DNA of 64,000 bases, taken from NCBI GenBank assembly GCA_045589595.1, contig JAZNPK010000032.1:62001-126000 (forward strand), in the 5' to 3' direction. The DNA is from SIG77 sp045589595. GTDB taxonomy: Bacteria > Verrucomicrobiota > Lentisphaeria > Victivallales > UBA1829. The position numbers and the translations under genes were made by a program. Under the pieces are notes generated by a model. It saw nothing but the letters and a program-made list of their open reading frames with translations, was not told the origin of the DNA and searched no databases. Below are positions 25,865-34,521 of this stretch, piece by piece. Positions within the stretch are counted from its first letter, which is position 1, and the number at the start of each line of letters is the position of its first letter.

Positions 25865-27310
25865 TTATCTGGCGCAGGGACAATGTTCGCAGCAGTGCGT
25901 GGGATCTTCGCCGTCGAAACAGTATGTACAGACTTTTTCCTTCGGCAGCCCGATGGCTTTGATCAGATTTTCCAGACTCTGATACTTCAATGTGGTCAGA
26001 CCGAGATTTTTCCGGATCTCATCCACCATACGGTTGTATCTGTCTGTACCGGCAGTGGTATATTCTTTCAGTGCCACGGCATCCGGTTCACCGCCTTCCA
26101 GCGTGTTGATCACCCGGCGCGCCGCCAGATCCAGCGTGGATTTTGAACGGGAAAAATTCAGGAAGAGACAGGGGAATGCCAGCGGGGGCGAGGCGGAACG
26201 CATGTGAACTTCCTTCGCGCCGCGCTCGTAAAGACGGCGGGCAATGTCTTTAAACTGTGTGCCGCGGACAATGGAGTCATCGCAGAAGAGCAGGCGTCTT
26301 CCGGCGATCTGTTCATCCACCGGGATCAGTTTCATTTTTGCCACCAGGTTCCGCATGGTCTGGTTGGACGGCATGAAGCTGCGCGGCCAGGTGGGCGTGT
26401 ACTTGACGAGCGCACGCATATAGGGTTTGTCCGTGGCATTGGAATAGCCGATGGCATGTGCCACGCCCGAATCCGGGATCCCGCAGATGGAATCGATCTC
26501 CACATCGTCCGTTTTCGCCATGAGAGCGCCGTTTTCATAGCGGACCGTTTCCGTATTTTTACCTTCGTAGGTCGAGGAGGGATAGCCGAAATAGACCCAG
26601 AAGAACGAACAGATCTGCATCTGATCGCCCGGTTTTTTCTTCTGGAAGATCCCGTCTTCCGTGATCTGTACGATTTCGCCGGGACCGAGTTCACGCACAA
26701 AATCATAATCCAGATTGGGCAGGGCAGTGGATTCCATCGCCACGGCGTAACCGTTGGGCTTATGCCCCAGAACAACAGGCGTGCGACCGTATTTGTCACG
26801 GGCGGCGTAAATGGTCCCGCCGGTCATGAGCAGCAGCGAACAGGACCCCTGAATGTTATCCATGGCATAACTGATGCCTTCTTCCAGAGTCGGTTTTGTA
26901 TTGATGAGGGAGGCAACGACTTCCGTGGGGTTGTAATCGCCCGTACTCAGTTCGGAATAATGGATGTGGTGCTGCTGGATCCCCTGCATCGTCAGTTCGG
27001 CAATGTTGTTGATCTTTCCGACTGTCACGATGGAATAAACGCCCAGCCCGGACGCGATCACCAGCGGCTGGTCTTCCAGATCACTGATCACGCCGATCCC
27101 GCAGTTGCCGTCCAGTTTCACAAGATCGCCATCAAATTTTGAGCGGAACTGGGAGTTGGTGATATCGTGGATGCACCGTTTGATCGCACCATGGGAATTG
27201 GTCACGGCAAGCCCGCCGCGTTTCGTTCCGAGATGGGAATGATAGTCTGTTCCGTAAAAAAGATCCGCCACACAATTGTCATGTGACACTACACCGAAAA
27301 ATCCGCCCAT
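25865..27310 (-). CDS. PurF paralogue without the glutaminase cysteine
   Basis: The 481-residue protein has an N-terminal Ntn-type amidotransferase domain and a C-terminal phosphoribosyltransferase domain. The latter's PRPP loop is intact (LLFCDDSIVRGTQ). In normal PurF the cysteine right after the initiator Met starts CGIxG; here the start is MGGFFG, so Gly replaces it. A cysteine-rich end (CTYC...CCEHCPC) may hold an iron-sulfur cluster. The MGGFFG form occurs, as I recall, in other anaerobes beside a normal PurF, so it may use ammonia or make a different product. ATG at 27310 has AGGTGG five bases upstream. Its promoter is at 27355-27383. Confidence 0.8.
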   Translation of the reverse strand: MGGFFGVVSHDNCVADLFYGTDYHSHLGTKRGGLAVTNSHGAIKRCIHDITNSQFRSKFDGDLVKLDGNCGIGVISDLEDQPLVIASGLGVYSIVTVGKINNIAELTMQGIQQHHIHYSELSTGDYNPTEVVASLINTKPTLEEGISYAMDNIQGSCSLLLMTGGTIYAARDKYGRTPVVLGHKPNGYAVAMESTALPNLDYDFVRELGPGEIVQITEDGIFQKKKPGDQMQICSFFWVYFGYPSSTYEGKNTETVRYENGALMAKTDDVEIDSICGIPDSGVAHAIGYSNATDKPYMRALVKYTPTWPRSFMPSNQTMRNLVAKMKLIPVDEQIAGRRLLFCDDSIVRGTQFKDIARRLYERGAKEVHMRSASPPLAFPCLFLNFSRSKSTLDLAARRVINTLEGGEPDAVALKEYTTAGTDRYNRMVDEIRKNLGLTTLKYQSLENLIKAIGLPKEKVCTYCFDGEDPTHCCEHCPCAR

Positions 27311-27354
27311 GGACACCACCTGTCTGATCAGTTTTTGAATTTACGCTCCAATAT

Positions 27355-27383
27355 AATATAGCATGGAAAACGGCGGTTGTAAA
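27355..27383 (-). promoter_or_regulatory. Promoter for the purF-like gene
   Basis: On the minus strand, TTTACA (27383-27378) and TATATT (27360-27355) are 17 bases apart, about 45 bases before the ATG. A second overlapping TATATT follows at 27355-27350. Confidence 0.6.
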
Positions 27384-27527
27384 GGAGTATATACAGATTT
27401 GTGGCATAAAAAACCGGAACTCTCCGTGAAAGGAGGAACCTTTTGCAGGATCGATGTGTCTTGATTATATGAAAAAAATGTCATATAAATAATGAATGGA
27501 AAATATAAAAAATTATCAACCGGTGAT
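27384..27527. other. AT-rich divergent intergenic spacer
   Basis: The 306 bases between the divergent purF-like and HTH genes hold the two promoters listed separately. The part between them is AT-rich, with no open frame and no clear operator. A CCGGAAC...GAGGAACC stretch at 27412-27442 is only weakly self-complementary. Confidence 0.4.
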
Positions 27528-27555
27528 TTGCATTTTGCAAAAAAAGGTTTATATT
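27528..27555 (+). promoter_or_regulatory. Promoter for the HTH protein gene
   Basis: TTGCAT (27528-27533) and TATATT (27550-27555) are 16 bases apart. The ATG lies 61 bases downstream with CAGGAG about 11 bases before it. Confidence 0.55.
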
Positions 27556-27616
27556 ATGGACGGAGCTGAGTTTTAACAAAACTGTTAACGGAGAACATCC
27601 TCAGGAGAAAACAGAA

Positions 27617-28171
27617 ATGGCAAATTTACAACAGCTTTTGAATGGCGAGATCCGCAGACTTGCACGGAAAGAACTCGCCGCCGCCGTCAAAGAAATGAAG
27701 GCGCAGATCGTTGAAATGCGGAAAGTGATTTCCGAACAGAACCGCCGGCTCAAAGCATTGGAAAATGCTGCACCCTGCGCCGCCGCCGCCGCAGAAAAGA
27801 AAGTTGCGGAAAAAGGCGCTCCCGCAGAAGCCGCACAGAAAGGTATGCGCATCACGGCGGAACGCATCCGCAAATGGCGCAAGAAACTGGGTGTGAATCA
27901 GGCGCAGTATGCCAAATTGCTCGGCGTGAATACCATTTCCGTAAGTCATTGGGAATCCGGCAAAAACGTTCCCCGCGAAGCCCAGAAACGCAAAATTGCG
28001 GAACTGCGCGATCTCGGTGTGCGCGAACTGAAAAAACTGATGCAGGAAAAGCAGGTCGTTGCCAAAGCTGCCAAGAAAGAGAAACCGGCAAAAGCTGCGA
28101 AGAAAGAAGCGGCAAAAGTCCCTGCAGTTGAAGCACCTGCGGCAGAAGCTGCCGAAGCACCGGCTCAGTGA
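27617..28171 (+). CDS. XRE-type HTH protein with coiled coil and Lys/Ala tail
   Basis: The 184-residue protein has three parts. Residues 1-50 form a probable coiled coil (VKEMKAQIVEMRKVISEQNRRLKALE). Residues 78-135 contain a helix-turn-helix of the XRE type (GVNQAQYAKLLGVNTISVSHWESGKNVP), close to HTHs found in small bacterial transcription factors and antitoxins. The last 40 residues are Lys/Ala/Pro/Glu-rich, like a histone tail. It could be a regulator or a nucleoid-binding protein; no toxin gene is adjacent. It has its own promoter and is followed by a strong terminator, so it is monocistronic. Confidence 0.75.
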   Translation: MANLQQLLNGEIRRLARKELAAAVKEMKAQIVEMRKVISEQNRRLKALENAAPCAAAAAEKKVAEKGAPAEAAQKGMRITAERIRKWRKKLGVNQAQYAKLLGVNTISVSHWESGKNVPREAQKRKIAELRDLGVRELKKLMQEKQVVAKAAKKEKPAKAAKKEAAKVPAVEAPAAEAAEAPAQ

Positions 28172-28190
28172 TCTGCTGAAAAAGCGATAT

Positions 28191-28233
28191 AAAAAAACAC
28201 ATCCGGCAAAATTTTTACCGGATGTGTTTTTTT
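28191..28233. terminator. Bidirectional intrinsic terminator
   Basis: AAAAAAACACATCCGG pairs with CCGGATGTGTTTTTTT around a short AT-rich loop. The A-run on one side and the T-run on the other make it usable from both strands. It lies between the converging HTH and GDSL genes. Confidence 0.85.
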
Positions 28234-28259
28234 GTGTCCGGATTCCGGGCGGCGGGAGA

Positions 28260-29129
28260 TTATTTTCCGGCAGCGGGTCCGGGGTTGCGCTTGATTTCTT
28301 CCCGCACCACGGAATTGACCCATTGTTCCAGCGTAAATCCGGGCGGGAGTACAGCTTTGATCTGTTCCATTTCCCGGACGCTGAGGGAAAGATTCATTTT
28401 TGTGATCCAGCCGTCTTTCTTTTCCAGCCATTTTGTGGAACAGGCGTGAAGGATCTCCGGCTTCAGCCCCAACTGCTGGAGAATGGTGTATGCCATAAGG
28501 ATATCGCCGTAGGGTGACATGTGAGTGCCGTCCACGGTCAGGAGACGCACGGATTTATCTGCTTTTTTGTCGATGAAGGCATTGAACCGTTTGCTCAGAT
28601 CCACGAGGGGCAGTTTCCGTTCGGCGGCAATGGCGCGGAGCGTTTCGTTGTATGCCACAAGATTTTTGTTTGCCACATGTTCCGGTTCTTCCACAACGGG
28701 CGTGGCGGTAAGGATGATGACTTTGATCTTTGCTTTTGCGCACCGGTCCAGGATCGAACAGATATTGGCTTTGTAATCTTCCAGCGGGATGCCGGGATTA
28801 TCGATACCGTTGGGGGCATCATTGACGCCGCAGGAGAGGAACATCCAATCCGGCTTTTTGCTGATCACGTCCCGGTTCACTCTTGCGAGCATATTTTTGG
28901 AGGTATGCCCGGATTTTCCGGCGGGAGCTGCCGTGACTTCCAATCCCGCTGCAGCAAGACCGTCCATCACGAGATTGACATAGCCCAGCGGATTTTTTGT
29001 TCCGAGTTCGGTAATGGAATCGCCGAGGAACGCGATTTTTTCGCCATCGCGGAAGGGGAGCTCAGCGGCGGTGGCGACTGTTGCTGCGGATGCTGCGGCA
29101 ACCGAAAGAATGCATTGGAAGATGTTCAT
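28260..29129 (-). CDS. Secreted SGNH/GDSL-family hydrolase
   Basis: This 289-residue protein has a signal peptide (about 1-22, ending VATAAELP). Block I is FLGDSIT with Ser38, block III is GVND with Asn103, and block V is VDGTHMS with Asp200 and His203. The catalytic set of SGNH hydrolases is therefore complete. These enzymes remove acyl groups from sugars, lipids or other esters; a secreted version in a carbohydrate-using bacterium could be a glycan deacetylase. The C-terminal 60 residues are an extra helical region. AGGAAA precedes the ATG. It is alone, facing left between a terminator and the hom promoter region. Confidence 0.85.
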   Translation of the reverse strand: MNIFQCILSVAAASAATVATAAELPFRDGEKIAFLGDSITELGTKNPLGYVNLVMDGLAAAGLEVTAAPAGKSGHTSKNMLARVNRDVISKKPDWMFLSCGVNDAPNGIDNPGIPLEDYKANICSILDRCAKAKIKVIILTATPVVEEPEHVANKNLVAYNETLRAIAAERKLPLVDLSKRFNAFIDKKADKSVRLLTVDGTHMSPYGDILMAYTILQQLGLKPEILHACSTKWLEKKDGWITKMNLSLSVREMEQIKAVLPPGFTLEQWVNSVVREEIKRNPGPAAGK

Positions 29130-29264
29130 GATTTTTTCCTGTGGTTGTAGGTTTCGGGAATAATATGCCCCGAAAACGGCAAAAATCCAGTGAAATGATC
29201 AATATTTTTATAAAAAAGTGATGTGAAACGCCAAAAACGGTTTTCAAAACGGCTGAATGTGTAG

Positions 29265-29270
29265 TATATT
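29265..29270 (+). promoter_or_regulatory. -10 element for hom
   Basis: GTAGTATATT contains a good -10 (29265-29270). The -35 at 17 bases upstream (TTTCAA, 29242-29247) is weak. The same GTAGTATATT sequence occurs before the ketosynthase gene at 60233. Confidence 0.5.
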
Positions 29271-29320
29271 ACGCAGTGTTCTACAGACAAACAAAAATAA
29301 CCAACTTTAAGGAGCAGATC

Positions 29321-30616
29321 GTGAAAGAATTGAAAGTCGGTATTATTGGATTCGGGACCGTCGGTGCCGGAGTGGCATCCTGTCTCTTGAAAAATGAAAG
29401 CGTTATCGCAGACCGCACCGGTGTGTGTGCCAAGCTGCATAAAATTGCAGATCTGGATATTACAACAGACCGCGGCGTTCAGGTGCCGGACGGCATCCTC
29501 ACCACGAATGTGGAAGAATTGCTGGAAAGCTGTGATATTGTGGTGGAACTCATCGGCGGTACCACCATTGCCAGAAAATTCATCCTTGACGCATTGAACC
29601 GCGGCAAAAGCGTGGTCACTGCCAACAAGGCGCTGATCGCCCAGTTCGGACCGGAACTGTTTGAGGCTGCGGAAAAGAACGGTGCCGATCTCTGGTTTGA
29701 AGCCAGTGTGGGCGGCGGTATCCCCATCATCAAGAGTCTGCGTGAATCTTTTGTGGGCAACCGCATCGAAAGCATCTACGGTATCCTGAATGGTACCTGC
29801 AACTACATCTTTACCCGTATGGAACGGGAAAAACTGGGCTTCGCCGATGTTCTGGCGGATGCACAGCGTCTCGGTTACGCCGAAGCAAATCCCGCGCTGG
29901 ATATCGACGGCTTCGATACGGCTCACAAGGCATCGATCCTGGCGGCTCTGGCGTACGGCAACTGGTACGGAATGGATCCCGTTTATGTGGAAGGTATCCG
30001 CAATATTTCCCTGACGGAGATCAACTATGCGCAGGAACTGGGCTACCGGATCAAATTGTTGGCGATCCTGAAACAGAATGCGGATGGCAAAACGGAGATC
30101 CGCGTCCATCCCACGCTCGTTCCCCAGTCCTCGCCCGTGGCAGGTATTTCCGAAGTGTTCAACGGCGTTATGGTCAACGGCGATTATGTGGGCAAAACGC
30201 TCTTCTACGGACGCGGTGCCGGCAGAGAAGCCACTGCCAGTGCGGTCGTGGCGGACATTGTGGATGTCGCCCTTGACCTCGCAAATGGGTGTCTCCGCCG
30301 TATCCCCGGCATCAAAGCCGGTGCAAAGAAAGCGGAAACGGTTTCCATGGACGAGATCGAATCCCGTTACTATCTGCGCATTCAGGTGCAGGACAAACCC
30401 GGAGTGCTGGGCAGCATCGCCACACTTTTGAGCGCGAGCAATATCAGTATCGACAGTCTGATGCAGCGTCCTGCCGGTGAAGAAGCCGGTGATGTTTCCA
30501 TCATCATCCTGACTCATCTGGCAGTGGAAAAGAATGTCCGTACTGCGATCAGTCAGATCGAAGCACTTGCCGAAGTGGAAGGTGCAGTTACACTTTTGAG
30601 AATTGAGGATATCTGA
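29321..30616 (+). CDS. hom: Homoserine dehydrogenase
   Basis: The enzyme reduces aspartate semialdehyde to homoserine with NAD(P)H, leading to threonine and methionine. The 431-residue protein has the Rossmann motif GIIGFGTVGAG, the substrate region GILNGTCNYI and GYAEANPALDIDGFD, and a C-terminal ACT domain (about 350-431: YYLRIQVQDKPGVLG) that usually gives threonine feedback. GTG at 29321 is the start, since AAGGAG lies six to eleven bases before it; longer readings run into the promoter. Aspartokinase starts four bases after its stop. The pair supplies the first and third steps of the pathway. Confidence 0.95.
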   Translation: MKELKVGIIGFGTVGAGVASCLLKNESVIADRTGVCAKLHKIADLDITTDRGVQVPDGILTTNVEELLESCDIVVELIGGTTIARKFILDALNRGKSVVTANKALIAQFGPELFEAAEKNGADLWFEASVGGGIPIIKSLRESFVGNRIESIYGILNGTCNYIFTRMEREKLGFADVLADAQRLGYAEANPALDIDGFDTAHKASILAALAYGNWYGMDPVYVEGIRNISLTEINYAQELGYRIKLLAILKQNADGKTEIRVHPTLVPQSSPVAGISEVFNGVMVNGDYVGKTLFYGRGAGREATASAVVADIVDVALDLANGCLRRIPGIKAGAKKAETVSMDEIESRYYLRIQVQDKPGVLGSIATLLSASNISIDSLMQRPAGEEAGDVSIIILTHLAVEKNVRTAISQIEALAEVEGAVTLLRIEDI

Positions 30617-30620
30617 GCAA

Positions 30621-32033
30621 ATGGCACACACAGTTGAAAAAATCGGCGGCACATCCATGAGCCGTTTCGGCGAGGTCATGGACAACGTGATCGTTGCCGG
30701 ACGCACGGGTAATGCGCTTTACAACCGCATTTTTGTGGTTTCCGCTTATTCCGGCATCACCAATCTGCTGCTGGAAGATAAAAAGACCGGCGAACCGGGC
30801 ATCTACGGAAATTTTGCCAACGACAACGAAAAAGGCTGGCGGGAATCGCTCCGTCAGGTCCGGGAAAAAATGCTGGAATACAACCGTTCCTTTGCCGGGA
30901 TCGGGTTGAACGTGGCAGAAGCGGATGCTTTTATCATCAAGCGTCTGGACGGGATCGAAGCCTCTCTGGAGAACCTGATGAATCTGCGCCGGTTCGGTCA
31001 TTTCCGGCCGGAAGATTATCTGCCGTCCACCCGTGAATTTCTGGCAGCGGTGGGTGAAGTCCACAGCGCATACAACTCCGTGGAGATCCTCAAAGCAAAC
31101 GGCGTCAATGCCCGTCTTGTGGACCTTTCCGGCTGGGAATCCACCAAGAGTCTGACGCTGGATCAGGCGATCCTGGATGGTTTCGACGGTGTGGATGTGG
31201 CGAAAGAAATGCCCATTGTGACCGGTTATGTCAAGTTCGATTCCGGCATTATGAAGCGTTTCGACCGCGGTTACAGCGAAATCACATTTGCAAAGATCGC
31301 AGTCCTGACCAGTGCATCGGAAGGGATCATTCACAAAGAGTTTCATCTTTCTACCGGAGACCCCAAACTGATGGGCGTGGACAACGTGGAGATCATCGGC
31401 AACACGAACTTTGACATTGCCGACCAGCTTTCCGATATGGGGATGGAAGCGATCCACTCCAAAGCTGCAAAGGAAATGGAACACAAAGATATTCCCATCC
31501 GCGTGAAAAATGCATTCGATCCGGAAAATCCCGGCACGCTCATCAGCCGCGATTATGTTTCGCCCGTTCCCCGTGTGGAAATGATCTGCGGCAGAAACGA
31601 TATGATCGGGATCGAAGTGTACGATCCGGAAATGGTCGGCGAAGCCGGTTACGATTACCGCCTGACCAAACATCTTTCCGAGTTCGGCATCAATTACATT
31701 GCCAAGACGACAAATGCCAACACCATTACGCATTTTGTGCCGCAGAAAACAAAAAATCTGGACGAATGTATCGCAGCCATGAAAGCGGATTTCCCCAATG
31801 CGGATATCCGCACCTGCAAACTGGGTATCGTTTCGGTCATCGGCACCAATATGCGGATCCCCGGATTTCTGGCTTCAGCCGCAAAAGTGTTGTTTGAAAC
31901 CGGGATCAACGTATTGGCTCTGGACCAGACGCTCCGTCAGGTGAATATCCAGTTCGTTGTGGAGCGGGAAGCATTTGAAACGGCGCAGAAAGTCCTCCAC
32001 AGAGAATTTGTGGAAAAGAAACACGCAAAGTAA
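30621..32033 (+). CDS. lysC: Aspartate kinase
   Basis: Aspartokinase phosphorylates aspartate as the entry step to lysine, threonine and methionine. The 470-residue protein has KIGGTSMS near the N-terminus (normally KFGGTS), the kinase core with GRGYSEIT-like DRGYSEITFAK, and a C-terminal ACT pair (about 320-465) with GIEVYDPEMVGEAGYD and IRTCKLGIVSVIG. It belongs to the long, divergent aspartokinase group in which the ATP-site spacing differs from E. coli LysC. The ATG at 30621 follows hom directly. Coupling with hom suggests control by threonine, which the sequence alone cannot prove. Confidence 0.88.
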   Translation: MAHTVEKIGGTSMSRFGEVMDNVIVAGRTGNALYNRIFVVSAYSGITNLLLEDKKTGEPGIYGNFANDNEKGWRESLRQVREKMLEYNRSFAGIGLNVAEADAFIIKRLDGIEASLENLMNLRRFGHFRPEDYLPSTREFLAAVGEVHSAYNSVEILKANGVNARLVDLSGWESTKSLTLDQAILDGFDGVDVAKEMPIVTGYVKFDSGIMKRFDRGYSEITFAKIAVLTSASEGIIHKEFHLSTGDPKLMGVDNVEIIGNTNFDIADQLSDMGMEAIHSKAAKEMEHKDIPIRVKNAFDPENPGTLISRDYVSPVPRVEMICGRNDMIGIEVYDPEMVGEAGYDYRLTKHLSEFGINYIAKTTNANTITHFVPQKTKNLDECIAAMKADFPNADIRTCKLGIVSVIGTNMRIPGFLASAAKVLFETGINVLALDQTLRQVNIQFVVEREAFETAQKVLHREFVEKKHAK

Positions 32034-32148
32034 AAGAGAGCATCAAAAAAACAATCATCATATTTTTCTGATCTGCTGTCCCGGACGGGGCGTTGTGTGG
32101 TTGGCACTGATACGGTACAGCAGTCAGCAGCAGAGGAGCTGAATCATC

Positions 32149-32613
32149 ATGCCGGACACCGTTGCCGAACGCCCGAACTGGGACGAGTATTTTATGGAGA
32201 TCGCAAAAGTTGTGGCGCTGCGCAGCAATTGCAGCAGACGCCATGTCGCCGCCGTGATCGTCAAAGACAAACGCATCATTTCCACCGGCTACAACGGTAC
32301 GCCCCGGGGAATCAAAAACTGTAACGAGGGCGGCTGCCCCCGCTGCAACAGCCATGCGCCCTCCGGGACGGCTCTGGAAGAATGTATCTGTTCCCACGGC
32401 GAGGAAAACGCCATCGTTCAGGCAGCTTATCACGGGATCTGTGTGAAGGATGCGACCCTTTATACCACATTCAGTCCCTGCCTGCTCTGCGCAAAAATGA
32501 TCATTAATGCCGGTATTCGCGAAGTCGTTTACAACGAAAGTTATTCCATTGACGGGACCGCCAGACGGATCCTGGCGGAAGCAGGTGTGATCCTGCGTCC
32601 GGTCAAAGCGTAA
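32149..32613 (+). CDS. dCMP deaminase / ComEB-type cytidine deaminase
   Basis: The 154-residue enzyme should convert dCMP to dUMP for thymidylate synthesis. Zinc ligands are His83 in CSHGEENAI with catalytic Glu85, and Cys111 and Cys114 in SPCLLCAK. A second cysteine set (Cys58, Cys63, Cys66) and the GYNGTPRG motif are typical of the dCMP deaminase family, where they bind a second zinc. It follows aspartokinase after 115 bases of sequence lacking a clear promoter. AGAGGAG lies about nine bases before the ATG. Confidence 0.9.
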   Translation: MPDTVAERPNWDEYFMEIAKVVALRSNCSRRHVAAVIVKDKRIISTGYNGTPRGIKNCNEGGCPRCNSHAPSGTALEECICSHGEENAIVQAAYHGICVKDATLYTTFSPCLLCAKMIINAGIREVVYNESYSIDGTARRILAEAGVILRPVKA

Positions 32614-32646
32614 TGATCTGAAGCACTCCAAACAAGGATTTCTGAT

Positions 32647-34521
32647 ATGAAAACAAAAATTTTTTCCGGCATGATCGCGGTGGCGGCTGCTCTGCTGCTG
32701 CCCGCATGTCAGGTGGAACCGCTGACGCCGGTCGATGATCCGGATCAGCACTACTTTCCCCATGGTCAGCACGGACCCCTTCTGATCGATGGCGATACCA
32801 TTGTCCGTTCCGCTTCGTGGACGCGGGGCGACGGTGTTGAATTTTTTGACCGCAAGACCCTCAAATACAAGGGCGGTGTGCCGTCTGCCGGTTACACTAC
32901 GGATATCGTCAGCAAAAACAAAGTGGCTTATATCACCACGAATTATTCTATTTTCTGCGTCCGGTACGGTGAAAAATTTCAGGTCCTGGAAAATATCCTG
33001 ATCGCGTTTCCCAATGGCGGCGTCAACCGGCTGGTGATCAGCGGCGATACCCTGTACTGCACTACTGTCGGCGGCTTGCGGGAATACAGGATCAGACCCG
33101 ATGGCAGACTGGTCTTCCTCCGCGAACATTCCGACCTCGCAGGACTTTCCACATTCGCTGTGACGGCTTCCGGCGTGATCCATGCAGTAGTGAAAGCGCA
33201 GCCGCGCACTGTCGTTACCATTACGCCGGACGGAAAAACCACGAAACGGCAGGCGGCTGTTTCCCAGCTGTTGACTGTCGGCGAAAAATGCTATGCCGTC
33301 TCCGCCGGAAATCTGTACCTGTTCGATGGAACACTTTCCGCAGAGCCGCTGCTGCCGAAAAATATCCGGATCCACCGTGTCAAAAACTGGAACAGTGCCG
33401 CCGGATTCGATGTGTATTTCATGGAAAACAAACGCGGTTCCGTGCTTCAGCATGTGACCGTGACGGATAAAGGGGTGGGCACACCCGCTTATTTGCCCGA
33501 TGCTCCCACTTCTTACGCTCATTATGCCGCCTCCGGAAACTCCGTGGTCTGGACAAGCGGACACTATCTCTACCGTGCAGAACGGGGCAAAAAATCGGAC
33601 ATTTCCATGCCCCTGATCCAGTTTGAGGCGCCGGTGGTGCTGATCGGCGATTATGCGTACAGCATCCAGCGGACCAATCAGGATTACCTGCTCTACGGAC
33701 GCAATGTGAAAAAGACTCATCAGCGCGAATTTGATGTGACGGCGAAATGGAGCCGGATCTCCAAACGCCGTTTCTATTACGACATCGTGATCCCGCCCTT
33801 TGCGTTCTGCCGCTACAAAGATTTCCTGTTCGCGCCCGAAGCCGTACTGGATGTCAGCAACCCCGCCAAACCGGAATTTGCAGCAGCCATCGACGGTCCT
33901 GCCGCCTGTATCGTCAAGGATGATAACGACCGGTTCTATCTGGCGCAAGGCGATAAACTTTCCATTCTGGACGGCAATGCTCTGCCGGAAGTGAAGATCC
34001 TCGCCACGATCCCCGCAGATAAGACCGTTATGCCCCTCTGGACGGAAGTCGCTGTGAGCGATGACGGAAAAACGCTTTTCGCCAACGGCAGAGACAAACT
34101 GGTGGTTTACGATATTGCCGATCCTGCCAAACCGGTGGTGATCGCCACGCTGGATCTGCCCGGAGTGGCATACCGCATGGTCCGTTACAAAGATCATCTT
34201 TACATCCCGCCCTACGGAAACAATGGTGATTTCCGGATCGTGAACATTTCCGATCCTGCCAAACCTGCAGTCGCCGGTATCGTGCCGGGTTACAAAGGAA
34301 AAGGCGTTCTCGGGATCCAGATCAACAATGACAAAATGTATGTGGCGCAGACGCTGTATATAAGCCGTTACAGTCTGGAAGATCCTGCTGCCCCGGTGGA
34401 GGAAGTGCGCTGGAGCGGACACAATAAAGTCATGCTCGGTTACAATTACATCGATATCCTCGACGGGATCCTCGTCGGGAAAAAATATCCGCGGTTTGAT
34501 GTCTGGAGGATTGAAGAATGA
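32647..34521 (+). CDS. Lipoprotein with beta-propeller (LVIVD-like) repeats
   Basis: The 624-residue protein has a lipoprotein signal (LLPAC, Cys near 21). The body is beta-strand rich and contains at least three LVIVD-type units ending in DISDPAKP-like text: VLDVSNPAKPEFA, VVYDIADPAKPVVIATL and VNISDPAKPAVAGI. LVIVD proteins are outer-surface beta-propellers of mostly unknown role. It overlaps the next gene by four bases (ATGA), and that gene encodes a smaller protein of the same type. The two probably act together at the cell surface. The protein has no enzyme motif I recognise. Confidence 0.75.
   Translation: MKTKIFSGMIAVAAALLLPACQVEPLTPVDDPDQHYFPHGQHGPLLIDGDTIVRSASWTRGDGVEFFDRKTLKYKGGVPSAGYTTDIVSKNKVAYITTNYSIFCVRYGEKFQVLENILIAFPNGGVNRLVISGDTLYCTTVGGLREYRIRPDGRLVFLREHSDLAGLSTFAVTASGVIHAVVKAQPRTVVTITPDGKTTKRQAAVSQLLTVGEKCYAVSAGNLYLFDGTLSAEPLLPKNIRIHRVKNWNSAAGFDVYFMENKRGSVLQHVTVTDKGVGTPAYLPDAPTSYAHYAASGNSVVWTSGHYLYRAERGKKSDISMPLIQFEAPVVLIGDYAYSIQRTNQDYLLYGRNVKKTHQREFDVTAKWSRISKRRFYYDIVIPPFAFCRYKDFLFAPEAVLDVSNPAKPEFAAAIDGPAACIVKDDNDRFYLAQGDKLSILDGNALPEVKILATIPADKTVMPLWTEVAVSDDGKTLFANGRDKLVVYDIADPAKPVVIATLDLPGVAYRMVRYKDHLYIPPYGNNGDFRIVNISDPAKPAVAGIVPGYKGKGVLGIQINNDKMYVAQTLYISRYSLEDPAAPVEEVRWSGHNKVMLGYNYIDILDGILVGKKYPRFDVWRIEE

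Noticed and set aside
27617..28171. Antitoxin of a toxin-antitoxin pair
   Set aside because: The HTH fits, but no toxin gene is adjacent and a terminator follows directly.
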